A stretch of 64,000 nt of DNA from Brevibacillus humidisoli (GCF_020923435.1 NZ_CP087263.1:1135970-1199969), one strand, 5' to 3'. Numbered from the stretch's first letter, positions 44,281 to 54,985 are shown. Notes: generated by a model from the sequence alone, not told the origin. Program-made: numbers and translations.

Positions 44281-47217
44281 ATGGACGATCAAAACAATGG
44301 GAGAGAATTACCGTGGCAGAAATTTTACGGTACCAATCTTGGCTATATTGTTGAAAAATACGAGCAGTACGCCAATAACCCCTACTCCATTGAAGAGTCG
44401 CTGAGGGAGCTGTTTGATCAGTGGGGGCCTCCGCCACTATCTCTTGGCGAAGGCATGTCTGCCGAGTATAGTAGCGTCTCGCCTCGGTTGACAGATCAGA
44501 TCTCTCTTCTAAAAAAAGCGGTAGAGACTGAAAAGCTGGTGCAGAATATTCGTACATATGGCCATTTGGCCGCCAAGATCAATACGTTTTCGGAAAAAGA
44601 AGATGTTCGCATCGCCCTCTTGGATCCGGACGAATACCAGCTCAGCGAACATGATCTGGAGGCCATTTCAGCTGAGTATATTTGGCCGGACGCGCCGCGC
44701 CATGTTCGTACGGCAAAGGATGCGGTCCGTTACCTGCGGGGCGTATACACCGATACGTTGGCTTTTCAATTCTCTCACGTCTACAACGTCGAAGAGCGAA
44801 ACTGGTTGTACAGGATGGTGGAATCGGGAGAAGTGATTCGTAGGCCATCAACGGAACAACGTGTGGCGCTGCTGAAACGGCTCACAGAGGTGGAAGGCTT
44901 TGAACGGTTTCTCCACCGCACTTTTGTAGGGCAAAAGCGGTTTTCTATCGAGGGACTGGATATGTTGGTACCCATGCTTGATGAGTTGATTCGCCAGGGG
45001 GTAGATGGCGGGGCATCCAACATCCTGATCGGGATGGCTCATCGCGGCCGGCTAAACGTTTTGGCCCACGTGCTGGGGAAACCGTACAAAACCATTTTCT
45101 CCGAATTTCTGCAAACGCCGAATAAAGAACTGGTGCCATCCGAAGGGTCAATGGGGATCAATTACGGCTGGACCGGTGATGTGAAATATCACCCGGGGGC
45201 GGATCGGCAGATCGAAAAGACGGATGCGATCCGTGCGCGGATCACCTTGGCGAATAATCCCAGCCACCTGGAGTTTGTCAACCCCGTCGTGGTGGGATTT
45301 ACGCGCGCCGCTCAGGAGCAACGACAGTCGGCCGGCCTGCCCAAACAAGACGTGACACGGGCGTTCGCCGTGTTAATCCACGGCGATGCCGCATTTCCCG
45401 GCGAAGGGATAGTGGCGGAGACCTTTAATCTAAGCCGGCTTCGCGGCTATCATACGGGGGGCACCATTCACATCATCGCCAACAATCAGCTGGGATTCAC
45501 TACGGACAGCGGGGATTCCCGCTCCACCATTTACGCCAGCGATCTAGCAAAAGGTTTCGAAATCCCGATTGTTCACGTCAATGCCGATGATCCGGAGGCG
45601 TGCCTGCAGGCCGCTCGTCTTGCCATCGAATACCGCAAGCGATTCCACAAGGATTTTCTAATCGACTTAATCGGTTACCGACGGCTCGGACACAATGAGA
45701 TGGATGACCCGGCGGTCACACAGCCTCAGCTATATGCCAAGGTTGGCACCCACCCAGGAGTCCGCCGTCAGTATGACCAGAGATTGCAATCGGAAGGGTT
45801 AATCACTTCGGCACAAGTCGAAGAGATGGAAAAAATGGTACAAGACCGTCTGCATAGGGAGTATGAAGAGCTGAAGAAGCAGTTGGAGACCGGACGGGAG
45901 TCTGATCAAGACGGGATGGTGCATGCAGCGGAACGCCCGTTGCCCCCGGATGAGGTCGTCTATGGGCTGCCTGACGTACACACGGCCGTTTCACTTGATG
46001 TTCTCCGTGAGATCAATCAACATTTGCTGAAATGGCCGGAGGGGTTTACGATCAATCCCAAACTGGAGCGCGTTTTAAAGCGTCGGGCGGAAGCGTTGGA
46101 GGAAGGGGGGAAAGTGGACTGGGCTTTGGCGGAGACGCTTGCTTTTGCCAGTATCCTGGCCGACGGAACACCGATTCGCATCACCGGCCAGGATACGGAA
46201 CGAGGCACTTTTGCCCAGCGCCATCTGATTCTGCATGACAGCAAGACCGGAGAACGGTTTGCCCCTTTGCAAGTCCTTCCCCAGGCGCGGGCGTCGTTTG
46301 CCATTTACAACAGTCCGTTGTCGGAAGCGTCCGTTTTGGGCTTTGAATATGGATATGACGTGTTCGCGCAAAATACACTGGTTCTATGGGAAGCACAATA
46401 CGGTGATTTCGTCAATGCCGCGCAGGTCATGATCGACACCTTCCTTGCCGCGGGCAGGGCCAAATGGGGGCAAAAATCGAATCTTGTCCTGCTTCTGCCC
46501 CACGGATATGAAGGACAGGGACCCGAGCATTCCAACGCCCGTCCGGAACGGTTCCTGCAGTTGGCTGCGGAAAACAACTGGATAGTGGCCAACATGTCGA
46601 GCGCAGCGCAATACTTCCATATTTTGCGCAGGCAGGCGGCGATTGTAGGGAAACATGAGGCTCGCCCGCTCATCATCATGACGCCGAAAAGTTTGCTGCG
46701 CAACCAGCGTGTCGCTTCCCCCGGTTCAGCTTTGAGCGAAGGAACATTTGCTGCCGTAATCGAACAGTCGAAGCCGAAGGAGCAAGCAGACCAGGCTGAG
46801 CGGCTGGTTCTGTGCAGCGGCAAAATCGCGATTGATCTTGAGGAGGAGCTAGAGTCCAGACGAAATCGCGGGGCGCTTCCCTACGGGCTGCATCTGATGC
46901 GCGTAGAACAGCTGTACCCCTTTCCAGAGGAAGAAATAAAGACAGTGGTGGGCCGCTGCAAACGATTAAGGGAAATCGTCTGGGTACAGGAAGAGCCGCG
47001 CAACATGGGTGCCTGGACGTATTTGGAACCGAGGCTGAGAAACATCGCCCCTGAGCAGGTGGCTGTTCGCTATATCGGCCGCCCTCGGCGGTCCAGTCCA
47101 GCCGAGGGTCAACCGGATCTGCACAAGATAGAACAAAACCGTATTCTCCAGGAAGCCCTGCATCCCATCGGTTCAAAACTGCCCAACGAAGGAGGCGACA
47201 CCCGTGATCGAAATTAA
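44281..47217 (+). CDS. odhA: 2-oxoglutarate dehydrogenase E1 component
   Basis: Thiamine-diphosphate enzyme that decarboxylates 2-oxoglutarate in the TCA cycle. 978 residues. N-terminal E2-binding part, then [19 protein letters not shown], the ThDP motif region [18 protein letters not shown] and the C-terminal transketolase half with [26 protein letters not shown] 44281 is chosen because GGGGGTG lies eight bases upstream; a GTG at 44272 is part of that site. It overlaps odhB by 14 bases. Confidence 0.97.
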   Translation: MDDQNNGRELPWQKFYGTNLGYIVEKYEQYANNPYSIEESLRELFDQWGPPPLSLGEGMSAEYSSVSPRLTDQISLLKKAVETEKLVQNIRTYGHLAAKINTFSEKEDVRIALLDPDEYQLSEHDLEAISAEYIWPDAPRHVRTAKDAVRYLRGVYTDTLAFQFSHVYNVEERNWLYRMVESGEVIRRPSTEQRVALLKRLTEVEGFERFLHRTFVGQKRFSIEGLDMLVPMLDELIRQGVDGGASNILIGMAHRGRLNVLAHVLGKPYKTIFSEFLQTPNKELVPSEGSMGINYGWTGDVKYHPGADRQIEKTDAIRARITLANNPSHLEFVNPVVVGFTRAAQEQRQSAGLPKQDVTRAFAVLIHGDAAFPGEGIVAETFNLSRLRGYHTGGTIHIIANNQLGFTTDSGDSRSTIYASDLAKGFEIPIVHVNADDPEACLQAARLAIEYRKRFHKDFLIDLIGYRRLGHNEMDDPAVTQPQLYAKVGTHPGVRRQYDQRLQSEGLITSAQVEEMEKMVQDRLHREYEELKKQLETGRESDQDGMVHAAERPLPPDEVVYGLPDVHTAVSLDVLREINQHLLKWPEGFTINPKLERVLKRRAEALEEGGKVDWALAETLAFASILADGTPIRITGQDTERGTFAQRHLILHDSKTGERFAPLQVLPQARASFAIYNSPLSEASVLGFEYGYDVFAQNTLVLWEAQYGDFVNAAQVMIDTFLAAGRAKWGQKSNLVLLLPHGYEGQGPEHSNARPERFLQLAAENNWIVANMSSAAQYFHILRRQAAIVGKHEARPLIIMTPKSLLRNQRVASPGSALSEGTFAAVIEQSKPKEQADQAERLVLCSGKIAIDLEEELESRRNRGALPYGLHLMRVEQLYPFPEEEIKTVVGRCKRLREIVWVQEEPRNMGAWTYLEPRLRNIAPEQVAVRYIGRPRRSSPAEGQPDLHKIEQNRILQEALHPIGSKLPNEGGDTRDRN

Positions 47218-48526
47218 AGTACCGGAGCTTGCAGAATCCATTACGGAAGGAACCATCTCCCAGTGGTTCATATCAGAAGGCGATCGCGTAAGTCAGGGGC
47301 AACTCCTGGTTGAGTTGGAAACGGACAAGGTAAACGTAGAGATCAACGCGGAGCACGACGGGGTGGCAGAGAAGATCCTGAGCCAAGCGGGAGACAACGT
47401 TGAAGTAGGACAGGTCATTGCAATACTAAAGGAAAGTGCCGAGTCACAGCAGCCTGAGGGGGCTGACCAATCCGCCGATCAACCCGCTGTGTCGTCCGCT
47501 GCAGTACCAGCGGATGAACGGGAGACGGAAGAAAAACCTGGTCGCGACGAGCCTGGTGAGCGAGATTCCCGCAACAGGCCGACTGCTACCCCTGCCGCGA
47601 GAAAGCTGGCCAGACAGCTGGGGATAGACTTGGGACAAGTGCAAACACGGGATCCTTTGGGCAGGGTCGCCGTAGAGGATATCATGGCTCACTCTTCGGC
47701 CAAAACAATACCATCACCACAGGATGTACCAGCGGGCACTGAGACCGTTCGCCTTGAACATGCAGCACGGCCAGACAACGATCGTACGCATGTCGAGGCA
47801 TCCGAGCCAGCTATTGCCCCCGACAAACCTGTGGAGCGTCTCCGCATGTCAAGGCGCAGACAGACGATCGCAAAAAGGTTGGTCGAAGCACAGCGGACGG
47901 CAGCGATGCTTACGACCTTCAATGAAGTGGACATGACTGCGATTCTCGATCTCCGCCGCCGTCGTCAGGATGCATTCACAAAACAACACGGTGTACGGCT
48001 CGGGTTTATGTCCTTTTTTACCAAAGCAGTGATTGGCGCTTTAAAGGCGTTTCCCATGCTAAACGCTGAGATTCAAGGCGACGAGATCCTGCTCAAGCGA
48101 TATTACGACATCGGAATTGCCGTTTCCACCGACAAGGGGCTGGTAGTACCCGTTGTCCGCAACGGCGACAGCCTCTCTTTTGCCGAGATTGAACGGGAGA
48201 TTCTCACCCTTGCGGAAAAGGCCAGAGACAATACCCTCAGTCTGTCCGACCTGCAGGACGGAACGTTTTCGATCACGAACGGGGGGATCTTCGGCTCACT
48301 GCTGTCCACGCCCATCCTGAACACCCCACAGGTCGGCATCCTGGGCATGCACAAGATTCAAACACGCCCGGTAGCTGTTGACAAAGACAGGATGGAGAAT
48401 CGTCCGATGATGTACGTAGCCCTCTCCTACGATCACCGCATCGTGGACGGAAAGGAAGCGGTGAGCTTTCTCGTTAAGGTAAAAGAACTGCTGGAAGATC
48501 CTGAAAATCTACTGCTGGAAGGGTAG
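47204..48526 (+). CDS. odhB: 2-oxoglutarate dehydrogenase E2 (dihydrolipoyl succinyltransferase)
   Basis: Transfers the succinyl group to CoA. 440 residues: lipoyl domain with the lipoylated Lys in ETDKVNVEI, an acidic Pro/Glu linker, the peripheral-subunit-binding segment [15 protein letters not shown], and the catalytic core with DHRIVDG (His and Asp) near the end. GTG 47204 follows GAAGGAGG. The E3 subunit is not in the window and is normally shared. Confidence 0.96.
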   Translation: MIEIKVPELAESITEGTISQWFISEGDRVSQGQLLVELETDKVNVEINAEHDGVAEKILSQAGDNVEVGQVIAILKESAESQQPEGADQSADQPAVSSAAVPADERETEEKPGRDEPGERDSRNRPTATPAARKLARQLGIDLGQVQTRDPLGRVAVEDIMAHSSAKTIPSPQDVPAGTETVRLEHAARPDNDRTHVEASEPAIAPDKPVERLRMSRRRQTIAKRLVEAQRTAAMLTTFNEVDMTAILDLRRRRQDAFTKQHGVRLGFMSFFTKAVIGALKAFPMLNAEIQGDEILLKRYYDIGIAVSTDKGLVVPVVRNGDSLSFAEIEREILTLAEKARDNTLSLSDLQDGTFSITNGGIFGSLLSTPILNTPQVGILGMHKIQTRPVAVDKDRMENRPMMYVALSYDHRIVDGKEAVSFLVKVKELLEDPENLLLEG

Positions 48527-48633
48527 AGCGAGCACGTATTGGAGGGGAAGAATTGTGAAACGATAACGGGGCGCAAGGAGTATTGAGGTAGCCAAGCCGG
48601 TTAGAACTACCAATCAGCCTGCGTTTTTTTGAT

Positions 48634-48683
48634 GACAGTAAGAAAGTGATGCATGGATAAACATGCATCACTTTCTTACTGTC
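48634..48683. repeat. 22-bp perfect inverted repeat
   Basis: Left arm 48634-48655 and right arm 48662-48683 are exact reverse complements with a six-base loop. The right arm includes the last codons and stop of the minus-strand hydrolase gene. No T-run follows on either strand in the right place. It may still act as a terminator between the convergent genes, or be a mobile-element trace. Confidence 0.8.
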
Positions 48684-49521
48684 CGACGTAAACGTTTTGT
48701 CCCACAACAGGTGCGCTTCTTTGCAGATGCTGCAACAGCTCCTGGGAGAATAAAAGCGGATTGTCGATCATGGAGTAGTGACCACATTGGGGGAGTACTC
48801 GAAAATGCGAATGTGGGATCACCTCCTGCAGACGGGCTCCCCAGTATGCGGGAAGGAAACGGTCATGCTGCCCCCACATTAAGGTTACCGGGACCCGAAT
48901 GCTTGGCAAATAGGGGACAAGTTCTTCCGTTTGATGATGCTCAAGAGCCAGAGATGCCTGTTGTAATTCATCAGCACCCCCCGGATGGGAGAAAGGAAAA
49001 ACAAAAGCTTCAACCCATTGGGGTGTTACCAGATCCTGGTGATAAGTACCCACTCGCAGCATTCGTTCAATAAACTGGGGTGTCGGCTCAAACTCTGGTG
49101 CGGTAGGATATCGCAAAGCGACAACGGGAGGCAGCGGCCAGTTGCTAAAGCAGACCCCGTCTACTACAACCATGCTCTTTACTCTTTCAGGATAACGAAC
49201 GGCCAAAATCTGCGCGATTCCCCCTCCCAGATCGTGTCCGACGATGTGTGCAGATTGAACACCCAATTGATCAAGTATTCCAATGACATATTTTGCTTGT
49301 TTGGGAAGGTCTAACTCTTTGGCTGCTGCTCTTCCAGATTGGCCATAGCCCAGCAGGTCTGGTGCAATAACCCGGTATTTTGCGGATAAGGAAGGAATGA
49401 TTTGCATCCAAAGCAGCGAATTTGTTGGAATGCCATGTAAAAAAACGACGTCTTCATTCCCGTTCCCGGCGATACGAGCAAACATTTTGTGGGGACCGAT
49501 TTGAAAGGTTGCTTGTTGCAT
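48676..49521 (-). CDS. Alpha/beta-fold hydrolase with Asp nucleophile
   Basis: A 281-residue cytosolic hydrolase. The nucleophile elbow reads VGHDLGGG, so the nucleophile is Asp rather than Ser, as in haloalkane dehalogenases and epoxide hydrolases. The oxyanion motif HGIPTNSLLW and the acid and His residues (WGQHDRFLP; CGHYSMIDNP) are in place. The Trp that follows the nucleophile in dehalogenases is Leu, which favours an epoxide-hydrolase-like or other activity. ATG 49521 lies behind a GGAAGGAGC-type site. Substrate unknown. Confidence 0.85.
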   Translation of the reverse strand: MQQATFQIGPHKMFARIAGNGNEDVVFLHGIPTNSLLWMQIIPSLSAKYRVIAPDLLGYGQSGRAAAKELDLPKQAKYVIGILDQLGVQSAHIVGHDLGGGIAQILAVRYPERVKSMVVVDGVCFSNWPLPPVVALRYPTAPEFEPTPQFIERMLRVGTYHQDLVTPQWVEAFVFPFSHPGGADELQQASLALEHHQTEELVPYLPSIRVPVTLMWGQHDRFLPAYWGARLQEVIPHSHFRVLPQCGHYSMIDNPLLFSQELLQHLQRSAPVVGQNVYVGQ

Positions 49522-49762
49522 ATGGGTAAATTGCTCCTTCCATTACAGATGGTTGCTGTTTTACTCTTCCACAAGCCCGTGTTTTCCATGCAAAGAATGG
49601 AAGCCCCCACCTGAAACAGAATTGATGAGTTCAACGAGGAGAAGGGGACTGAGCTATGAGTGCGGCCATAGCGTTGCATGAGATAGGTTGCAAGCTCAAT
49701 CGGATAGGAATGCTTGCAAAGGTTCATAATAAAAACTATAACGGTGGGGAAGGGAGGAGCAT

Positions 49763-50302
49763 ATGTCAAACCAACAAGTGAATGAATTGCTCGTTCGATT
49801 GGATCAATCGGCTCAGGCTTTTAACCAATTGTCCGGCAACATGGCAGATCCCAATCAAGTACAAAACATCGCTCAGTCTGTACAAGCTGTTACACAAAAG
49901 CTTGCCAACCCAAATACAAGTATGAATCATCAACAGATTGAAACGATTCGAAAGCAGATTACCCAGATCAGGCAGGAGCTTGAAAATCTGGACGAGTGGC
50001 TGGAAGAATCATCTGGACAGCTTGCCAGCTTGTACAGGTCTTCTCTAGGGGATACCAAGCCTCAATTCGAGAACGCCCCTGCAGTCCAACAGCAAACAAT
50101 GAACGCTTACGCCAGTCAAACCCTGCAAGCGTATCGGAAGCAAGCTCAGGTAAGTGAACATTTGCATCAGTTAAACGCTGACCTGATGGCATTGAGCCAC
50201 CAGTTGGAACAGCAAACGTATAGCTCACAAATCCCAGTTCAGGCGCCGGGAGAGCCGCTTCAAACAGATCATGATCCTGAAAAGAATATCTACATTTCTT
50301 AA
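49763..50302 (+). CDS. Gln-rich coiled-coil protein, hypothetical
   Basis: A 179-residue protein with no signal or membrane span. Almost the whole length is predicted helical (QVNELLVRLDQSAQAFNQL, ETIRKQITQIRQELENLDEW, HLHQLNADLMALSHQLEQQ) with very high Gln and Asn. AGGGAGGAG precedes ATG 49763. It is convergent with CotF-type coat genes, and similar Gln-rich helical proteins occur in spores, so a coat or mother-cell role is a guess. Family not recognised. Confidence 0.7.
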   Translation: MSNQQVNELLVRLDQSAQAFNQLSGNMADPNQVQNIAQSVQAVTQKLANPNTSMNHQQIETIRKQITQIRQELENLDEWLEESSGQLASLYRSSLGDTKPQFENAPAVQQQTMNAYASQTLQAYRKQAQVSEHLHQLNADLMALSHQLEQQTYSSQIPVQAPGEPLQTDHDPEKNIYIS

Positions 50303-50430
50303 TGAAGCCAAATGTTGCTGCAGTAATGGTGTAGGGAAAACGCAACGGTCATATCATCCAGAACAAATCTTGGCGGCTCCCTATAGGGGAGTTTGCCGCA
50401 AATCCATATCTTCTCATGACAAAAAAAGTG

Positions 50431-50465
50431 GCCCTCCTTTAACAGGTTACGCTGGAGGGCTTTTT
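50431..50465. terminator. Bidirectional terminator
   Basis: GCCCTCC (50431-50437) pairs with GGAGGGC (50454-50460). TTTTTG follows on plus and CACTTTTTTT on minus. It separates the coiled-coil gene from the coat genes. Confidence 0.9.
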
Positions 50466-50481
50466 GTTTCCGTTGAGTTAC

Positions 50482-50790
50482 CTATTGGCGAGAGACATGG
50501 AGTGCTGTGTCCGCGCTCTTTAAGACCAAATCCAACTGTTGCTGCGGATTGTAGGGGTGGTACCATCCTTTTTCCACCATGTAATTTGTCACTTTTTCAT
50601 GGTAGGCGATCCCGTCTTCCAAATGCTTGCGAAGCGTTGCCCGCACTTCCGGAGAAGCTGTTTCAGTGATGGCCACTGCATAATTGCGAATGCCGCTCTT
50701 TGCAGCGAACAAAAGATCCGTAGCAATAACCTGATCTGTCATCACATTCATACCAGTTAAGTTTTCTACCACTGTGTTCAACTGTTTCAC
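50482..50790 (-). CDS. CotF-family spore coat protein
   Basis: A 102-residue Coat_F domain protein (MTDQVIATDLLFAAKSGIRNYA, then a four-helix-type end with HLEDGIAYHEKVTNYMVEKGWYHPYNP, best recognised by the YHP-Y-P-x-Q tail). Spore coat, mother-cell expression expected. It overlaps the smaller coat-like gene upstream by four bases. Confidence 0.88.
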   Translation of the reverse strand: MKQLNTVVENLTGMNVMTDQVIATDLLFAAKSGIRNYAVAITETASPEVRATLRKHLEDGIAYHEKVTNYMVEKGWYHPYNPQQQLDLVLKSADTALHVSRQ

Positions 50791-51002
50791 CTCGAATCTA
50801 CATTCATTCCTTGGGATAGTTGTGTTTGCAGCTCCTGGATATGCCGCTGAGTATTTTGGACGTCCTGTTGGAGAAGTTGCTTGAGAGTCTCGTCAGAAAC
50901 CAGCGTTTGAGAGACGGTTGATCTGGTTAAACAAACACTTTTGAAATTAAGCAATTCAGATACATCCATCGCTTCATGAATGGCCAAACGGTTTTCTGCC
51001 AC
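50787..51002 (-). CDS. Small CotF-like coat protein
   Basis: A 71-residue helical protein (AENRLAIHEAMDVSELLNFKSVCLTRS and a C-terminal coiled coil HIQELQTQLSQGM, given in parts) that matches the N-terminal helix pattern of CotF-type proteins. GTG 51002 is chosen because AAGGAGGTG precedes it at 8-base spacing; the longer frame to 51068 has none. It is coupled with the CotF gene and likely forms a heteromer. Confidence 0.72.
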   Translation of the reverse strand: MAENRLAIHEAMDVSELLNFKSVCLTRSTVSQTLVSDETLKQLLQQDVQNTQRHIQELQTQLSQGMNVDSR

Positions 51003-51148
51003 CAGCGACCCACCTCCTTCCACAAGTATGGTATCCTGTGCGAAATAAATTATGCCAACTCCCATCATCAGAGATTGGCATGCATGAATTTGCTACTGTT
51101 TACAAACCATACAATTACCAAATCATCTCTGCTAAAGGACGGTTACCT

Positions 51149-52633
51149 GTGACAACTACAACTGAACCTATCATCGTTCATTCCATCATTAATGGTGAGA
51201 AGGTACTGACAGAAAAAAGGATTCCTCGAGAAAATCCGTCAAATGGAAAAGAAATCGTCGGCTATGCGCCCTTTAACACAAAAGAAGAGACAGTTGCGGC
51301 AATTGAAGCGGCGTATGAAGCTTTTGGCAAGTGGAAATGGGTACCGGTTGAAGAAAGAATCGAGCGTATGCGCCGAGCGATTGAAAAGATAAAATCTGCC
51401 ATTCCCGAATTATCTCGTCTGCTATCGAGAGAGCACGGCAAGCCGCTTTATGATTCAGAAGGAGAGTTTGCCGTATCACTGATGTGGATGGAGTTCGCAT
51501 GTGATAACGCGAAAGAGGTGCTTCAACAAACAGTAAAAGAGCACGAGAAGGGGAAAACCATCATTACCTATGACCCGATCGGTGTCGTTTCTGCGATCAC
51601 TCCTTGGAATTACCCTATCTCTCTTTCTACGATAAAAATTGCTCCCGCACTTCTGGCTGGCAATACGATGGTGCTCAAGCCAAGTCCTTTTGCCCCTCTT
51701 ACGGTCAGCAAGGTCGCGGAAATGATCTCCTCTGAGTTCCCTCCTGGGGTGCTGAATCTTGTACATGGAGAAGCGGAGGTAGGTGTAGAGCTAACATCGA
51801 ATCCAAAAGTAGCCAAAATCGCATTCACTGGCGGAACCAAAACTGCTAAAAGTATTATGAAGGCCGCTTCGGAAACGATCAAGAAGTTGACGTTGGAATT
51901 AGGCGGAAATGATGCCGCGATTATTCTTAAGAGTTTTGATGTGAATGACGAACGGGCTATGCGGCGTCTGGTCATTTCAAACTTTTTAACCGCAGGCCAG
52001 ATCTGTATGATTGCCAAACGCGTATATGTACACCGGTCGATCTATGATCAGTTTGTAGAAAAATATATCGAAGCGGCTAATAAGTGGATTCGTGTCGGCA
52101 ACCCGTTTAATCCGAATGTAACCATAGGACCTGTAAACAATGCGGGTCAAGTAAAGTATGTGCAGAGTCTGGTTGACGATGCAGAAAGTCGCGGTGCCGA
52201 GGTGATCAAGCTTGGCACAATCATCGATCCAGAGATCTTCGATCAAGGTAATTTCATGCAGCCGACGCTGGTCTTGGGCTGTGATTATAACGACCCTATC
52301 GTTGTGGAAGAGCAGTTTGGTCCGACAGTTCCTATTTTGACGTTCGATGATGAGGAACAGGTCATTGCGCTGCATAATGAAAGCATCTACGGTCTGACAA
52401 GCTCTGTCTGGGGCAACGAAGAAGATGCTGTGCGTATCGCTCGTCGGATCGAAGCGGGGACGACAATGATCAACACAGCTGCAGTGCAGGGGCTGGATGT
52501 ACGCTTTCCGTTTGGTGGAGTGAAACAGTCCGGGGTTGGCCGGGAATACGGTGTGGAAGGGATTCTCTCTTATACGGAAACACACGTCATTAACATCCCA
52601 ACCGTGTTGGATTTGCCTTACATCCCTGAATAA
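51149..52633 (+). CDS. NAD(P)-dependent aldehyde dehydrogenase
   Basis: Oxidises an aldehyde to the acid. 494 residues, standard ALDH length, when started at GTG 51149 (AAAGGA nine bases upstream); the frame extends to 51038 without a usable site. Motifs: TPWNYPISLSTIKIAPALLAG, FTGGTKTAKSIM, catalytic Glu in LELGGND and catalytic Cys in GQICMIAKR. Substrate unknown. It is transcribed divergently from the coat genes. Confidence 0.93.
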   Translation: MTTTTEPIIVHSIINGEKVLTEKRIPRENPSNGKEIVGYAPFNTKEETVAAIEAAYEAFGKWKWVPVEERIERMRRAIEKIKSAIPELSRLLSREHGKPLYDSEGEFAVSLMWMEFACDNAKEVLQQTVKEHEKGKTIITYDPIGVVSAITPWNYPISLSTIKIAPALLAGNTMVLKPSPFAPLTVSKVAEMISSEFPPGVLNLVHGEAEVGVELTSNPKVAKIAFTGGTKTAKSIMKAASETIKKLTLELGGNDAAIILKSFDVNDERAMRRLVISNFLTAGQICMIAKRVYVHRSIYDQFVEKYIEAANKWIRVGNPFNPNVTIGPVNNAGQVKYVQSLVDDAESRGAEVIKLGTIIDPEIFDQGNFMQPTLVLGCDYNDPIVVEEQFGPTVPILTFDDEEQVIALHNESIYGLTSSVWGNEEDAVRIARRIEAGTTMINTAAVQGLDVRFPFGGVKQSGVGREYGVEGILSYTETHVINIPTVLDLPYIPE

Positions 52634-52664
52634 AACATAAATGCATGGACGACGAGAAAACAAA

Positions 52665-52699
52665 TCAGCACCTTGTGAACAGAGGTGCTGACTTTTTTT
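52665..52699 (+). terminator. Terminator of the aldehyde dehydrogenase gene
   Basis: TCAGCACCT (52665-52673) pairs with AGGTGCTGA (52683-52691), followed by C and seven Ts. Confidence 0.92.
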
Positions 52700-52889
52700 G
52701 TTCCCACAGTTGAATAAAGAACAAAATGTGGTCGAGACGGACCTTAGCACAACGATTTCTCCGTATTTGGATCGTAGTGATCTGTCAAGAATTTCGTGTG
52801 AAACGACTTTCAAGAGAGTGATGAGCAATCGGTAAGATACCGTAACCTTGTACCACATGATATGATCGAACCAAAAGGAGTGATGGTGG

Positions 52890-53351
52890 ATGACAATGTT
52901 GAATCAGGTACCGGTCGTGCAAGCAGAAATGCTTATACGAAAACCGGTAAAAGAGGTGTTTGAGGCTTTTACCGATCCGGCTATAACGACAAAATTCTGG
53001 TTCACCAAAAGCAGCGGAAGGTTGGAAGCAGGCAAGCATGTCCGCTGGGATTGGGAGATGTACGGAGTTTGGGATAACGTCTATGTAGAAGAAATCCAGC
53101 CAAACAAGCTGATTCGGATTAAATCATCAGACAACACTATAGTGGAGTGGACATTTACTCCCCGCACCGATAACCAAACCTTTGTCACAATTACGAATAC
53201 AGGATTTGCGGGAAATGGAGATGAGATCGTAAAACAAGCCATTGACGCTATGGGAGGATATACGATCGTGCTCTGTGGACTGAAGGCGCTGCTTGAACAT
53301 AACGTCGTTCTTGATCTGGTATCGGATAAGGCACCGGACGCCCATATGTAA
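52890..53351 (+). CDS. SRPBCC (AHSA1-like) domain protein
   Basis: A 153-residue START-like ligand-binding fold with VQAEMLIRKPVKEVFEAFTDPAITTKFWFT at the start in typical AHSA1 style (key residues VFEAFTDP and WF) and IVEWTFTPR near the middle. AAAGGAG precedes ATG 52890. These proteins bind small hydrophobic ligands or assist chaperones; the specific role is unknown. It stands alone. Confidence 0.85.
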   Translation: MTMLNQVPVVQAEMLIRKPVKEVFEAFTDPAITTKFWFTKSSGRLEAGKHVRWDWEMYGVWDNVYVEEIQPNKLIRIKSSDNTIVEWTFTPRTDNQTFVTITNTGFAGNGDEIVKQAIDAMGGYTIVLCGLKALLEHNVVLDLVSDKAPDAHM

Positions 53352-53450
53352 GGAAATGAGTTTCATAAGATTCGAGAAGCTCGGTAAGAACAACCCGTTG
53401 ACGAGCAAATCTTCGATGGGTGCTTTTTAACGGTAGCTTGGATCCGACAA

Positions 53451-53477
53451 GGGGGACCATGTGAAGGTCTCCCTTTT
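53451..53477 (+). terminator. Terminator after the SRPBCC gene
   Basis: GGGGGACC (53451-53458) pairs with GGTCTCCC (53466-53473, one G-U), followed by TTTTC. Confidence 0.75.
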
Positions 53478-53633
53478 CTATTTCGCATGACTCGGCTGAG
53501 GCGTGACCTTGGCCGGAAAGTGGAGAGCTGCTCCTCGTTAGTACAAGTTTCCTAATTTCACCTATCTACATGTCGGCATGGTATGACTTTGGGATTATTT
53601 TCTAAATTCCCACATAAAATGGAATTTTTTAAA

Positions 53634-53662
53634 TTGAAAGATCTTTCCTTCTATTCTATTAT
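53634..53662 (+). promoter_or_regulatory. Promoter of the subtilisin gene
   Basis: TTGAAA (53634-53639), 17-base spacer, TATTAT (53657-53662), about 45 bases ahead of the start. Confidence 0.65.
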
Positions 53663-53707
53663 AGTAGTAAGGGTACCCAATATTTTCTAGTAAAGGAAGT
53701 GAATGAG

Positions 53708-54985
53708 TTGAAAAGGAAAAAACTGTTCGGTGGTGTCGTTCTGTCAGCGGCGTTGGTGCTCTCCGTCTTTTCTGGTAGTGCAGGGGCTGTGAGCGAAGAG
53801 GCTAACAAGGATAAGAATTCGGACAAGGTTCGCGTCTTGATTCAAGCGGAGGAACTCAGCGCAAAATCGGTTTTTGCCCAAAAGTTTGGCCAGCGGCATG
53901 ACTTTGGGAAGCTGGGCTTTACCACGGATGTGACCAAAGAGCAACTGAAAGAGTTGCAAAAAGCTTCGTCGTTGAACGTCTCATTGGTAGAAACTCTGTC
54001 AATCGCCGAATACGAGAAAGGAAAACGCAGCAAGGTGTTGGCTGTTCCATCTGATTCTACGCCGTGGGGCATCGAAGCGATCTACCAGGATCCGTCGATT
54101 CAAGCTACCAGCGGCGGGGCTGGCATCCGTGTCGCCGTGCTCGATACCGGCGTCTATACGAACCATCCAGACCTCTCCGCCAATGTGGAGCAGTGCTACA
54201 ACTTTACTTCCTGGTGGTCACCGGTAGTCAATGGTTGCAATGACGGTCACGGACATGGTACGCATGTGGCTGGTTCGGTCTTGGCTAACGGCGGCAACGG
54301 TAGCGGGATTTACGGGGTCGCTCCGGAAGCCAAGCTATGGGCGTATAAAGTGCTGAGCGACAGCGGCAGCGGGTACGCGGATGACATCGCCTACGCCATT
54401 CGGTACGCGGCGGATCAAGCCAACAGCCAAGGGGAAAACGTGGTCATTTCCATGTCGCTTGGTTCTGCAACCGAAAGTTCGCTGATCTCCAATGCGGTCG
54501 AATACGCGACGCAAAATGGAGCACTGGTGGTAGCAGCAGCAGGTAATTCCGGTCCGGACCCGGATACGATCGGTTATCCAGGCGGCCTGAAGGAGGCTGT
54601 TGGCGTCGCTGCTCTGGAAAATGTACAGGAAAACGGCAACTACCGCGTGGTTTACTTCTCTTCTCGCGGCAATCCGGATACTGCTGGTGACTACGTGATT
54701 CAGGATCGAGATGTGGAGGTAGCGGCACCGGGAGCTGCCATCGAATCGACGTGGAACAACGGAGGTTACAGATCGATTAGCGGCACCTCGATGGCCACTC
54801 CGCATATCTCCGGACTGGCTGCTAAAATCTGGGCAACCCATCCGTCGTGGAGCAATGATCAGGTTCGGGCAGAACTGCAACAACGGGCACAGGCAAATGA
54901 CATTCAGGGCGGCGATAGCGCAGGAGCAGGTGACGATATTGCTGCCGGCTTCGGCTTCCCGACCGTACAAGCAGGCGATAACTAG
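53708..54985 (+). CDS. Secreted subtilisin-family serine protease
   Basis: Extracellular protease of 425 residues: a Sec signal peptide (KRKKLFGGVVLSAALVLSVF, cut near AGA), an I9-type propeptide (to about 105) and a subtilisin catalytic domain. The triad is Asp in VAVLDTGVYTNHPDL, His in GHGTHVAGSVLA and Ser in SGTSMATPHISG. Two Cys (EQCYNF and NGCNDG) close to the His motif may form a disulfide, unusual for subtilisins. The start is TTG 53708, ten bases after AAAGGA; the GTG at 53699 is too close to that site. Confidence 0.93.
   Translation: MKRKKLFGGVVLSAALVLSVFSGSAGAVSEEANKDKNSDKVRVLIQAEELSAKSVFAQKFGQRHDFGKLGFTTDVTKEQLKELQKASSLNVSLVETLSIAEYEKGKRSKVLAVPSDSTPWGIEAIYQDPSIQATSGGAGIRVAVLDTGVYTNHPDLSANVEQCYNFTSWWSPVVNGCNDGHGHGTHVAGSVLANGGNGSGIYGVAPEAKLWAYKVLSDSGSGYADDIAYAIRYAADQANSQGENVVISMSLGSATESSLISNAVEYATQNGALVVAAAGNSGPDPDTIGYPGGLKEAVGVAALENVQENGNYRVVYFSSRGNPDTAGDYVIQDRDVEVAAPGAAIESTWNNGGYRSISGTSMATPHISGLAAKIWATHPSWSNDQVRAELQQRAQANDIQGGDSAGAGDDIAAGFGFPTVQAGDN

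Larger units (their letters stand above)
53352..53707. other. 355-base gap before the subtilisin gene
   Basis: Holds the terminator of the SRPBCC gene (53451-53477) and the promoter of the protease (53634-53662). The bases between show nothing I can name. The last ~130 bases are markedly AT-rich compared with the surroundings. Confidence 0.7.
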
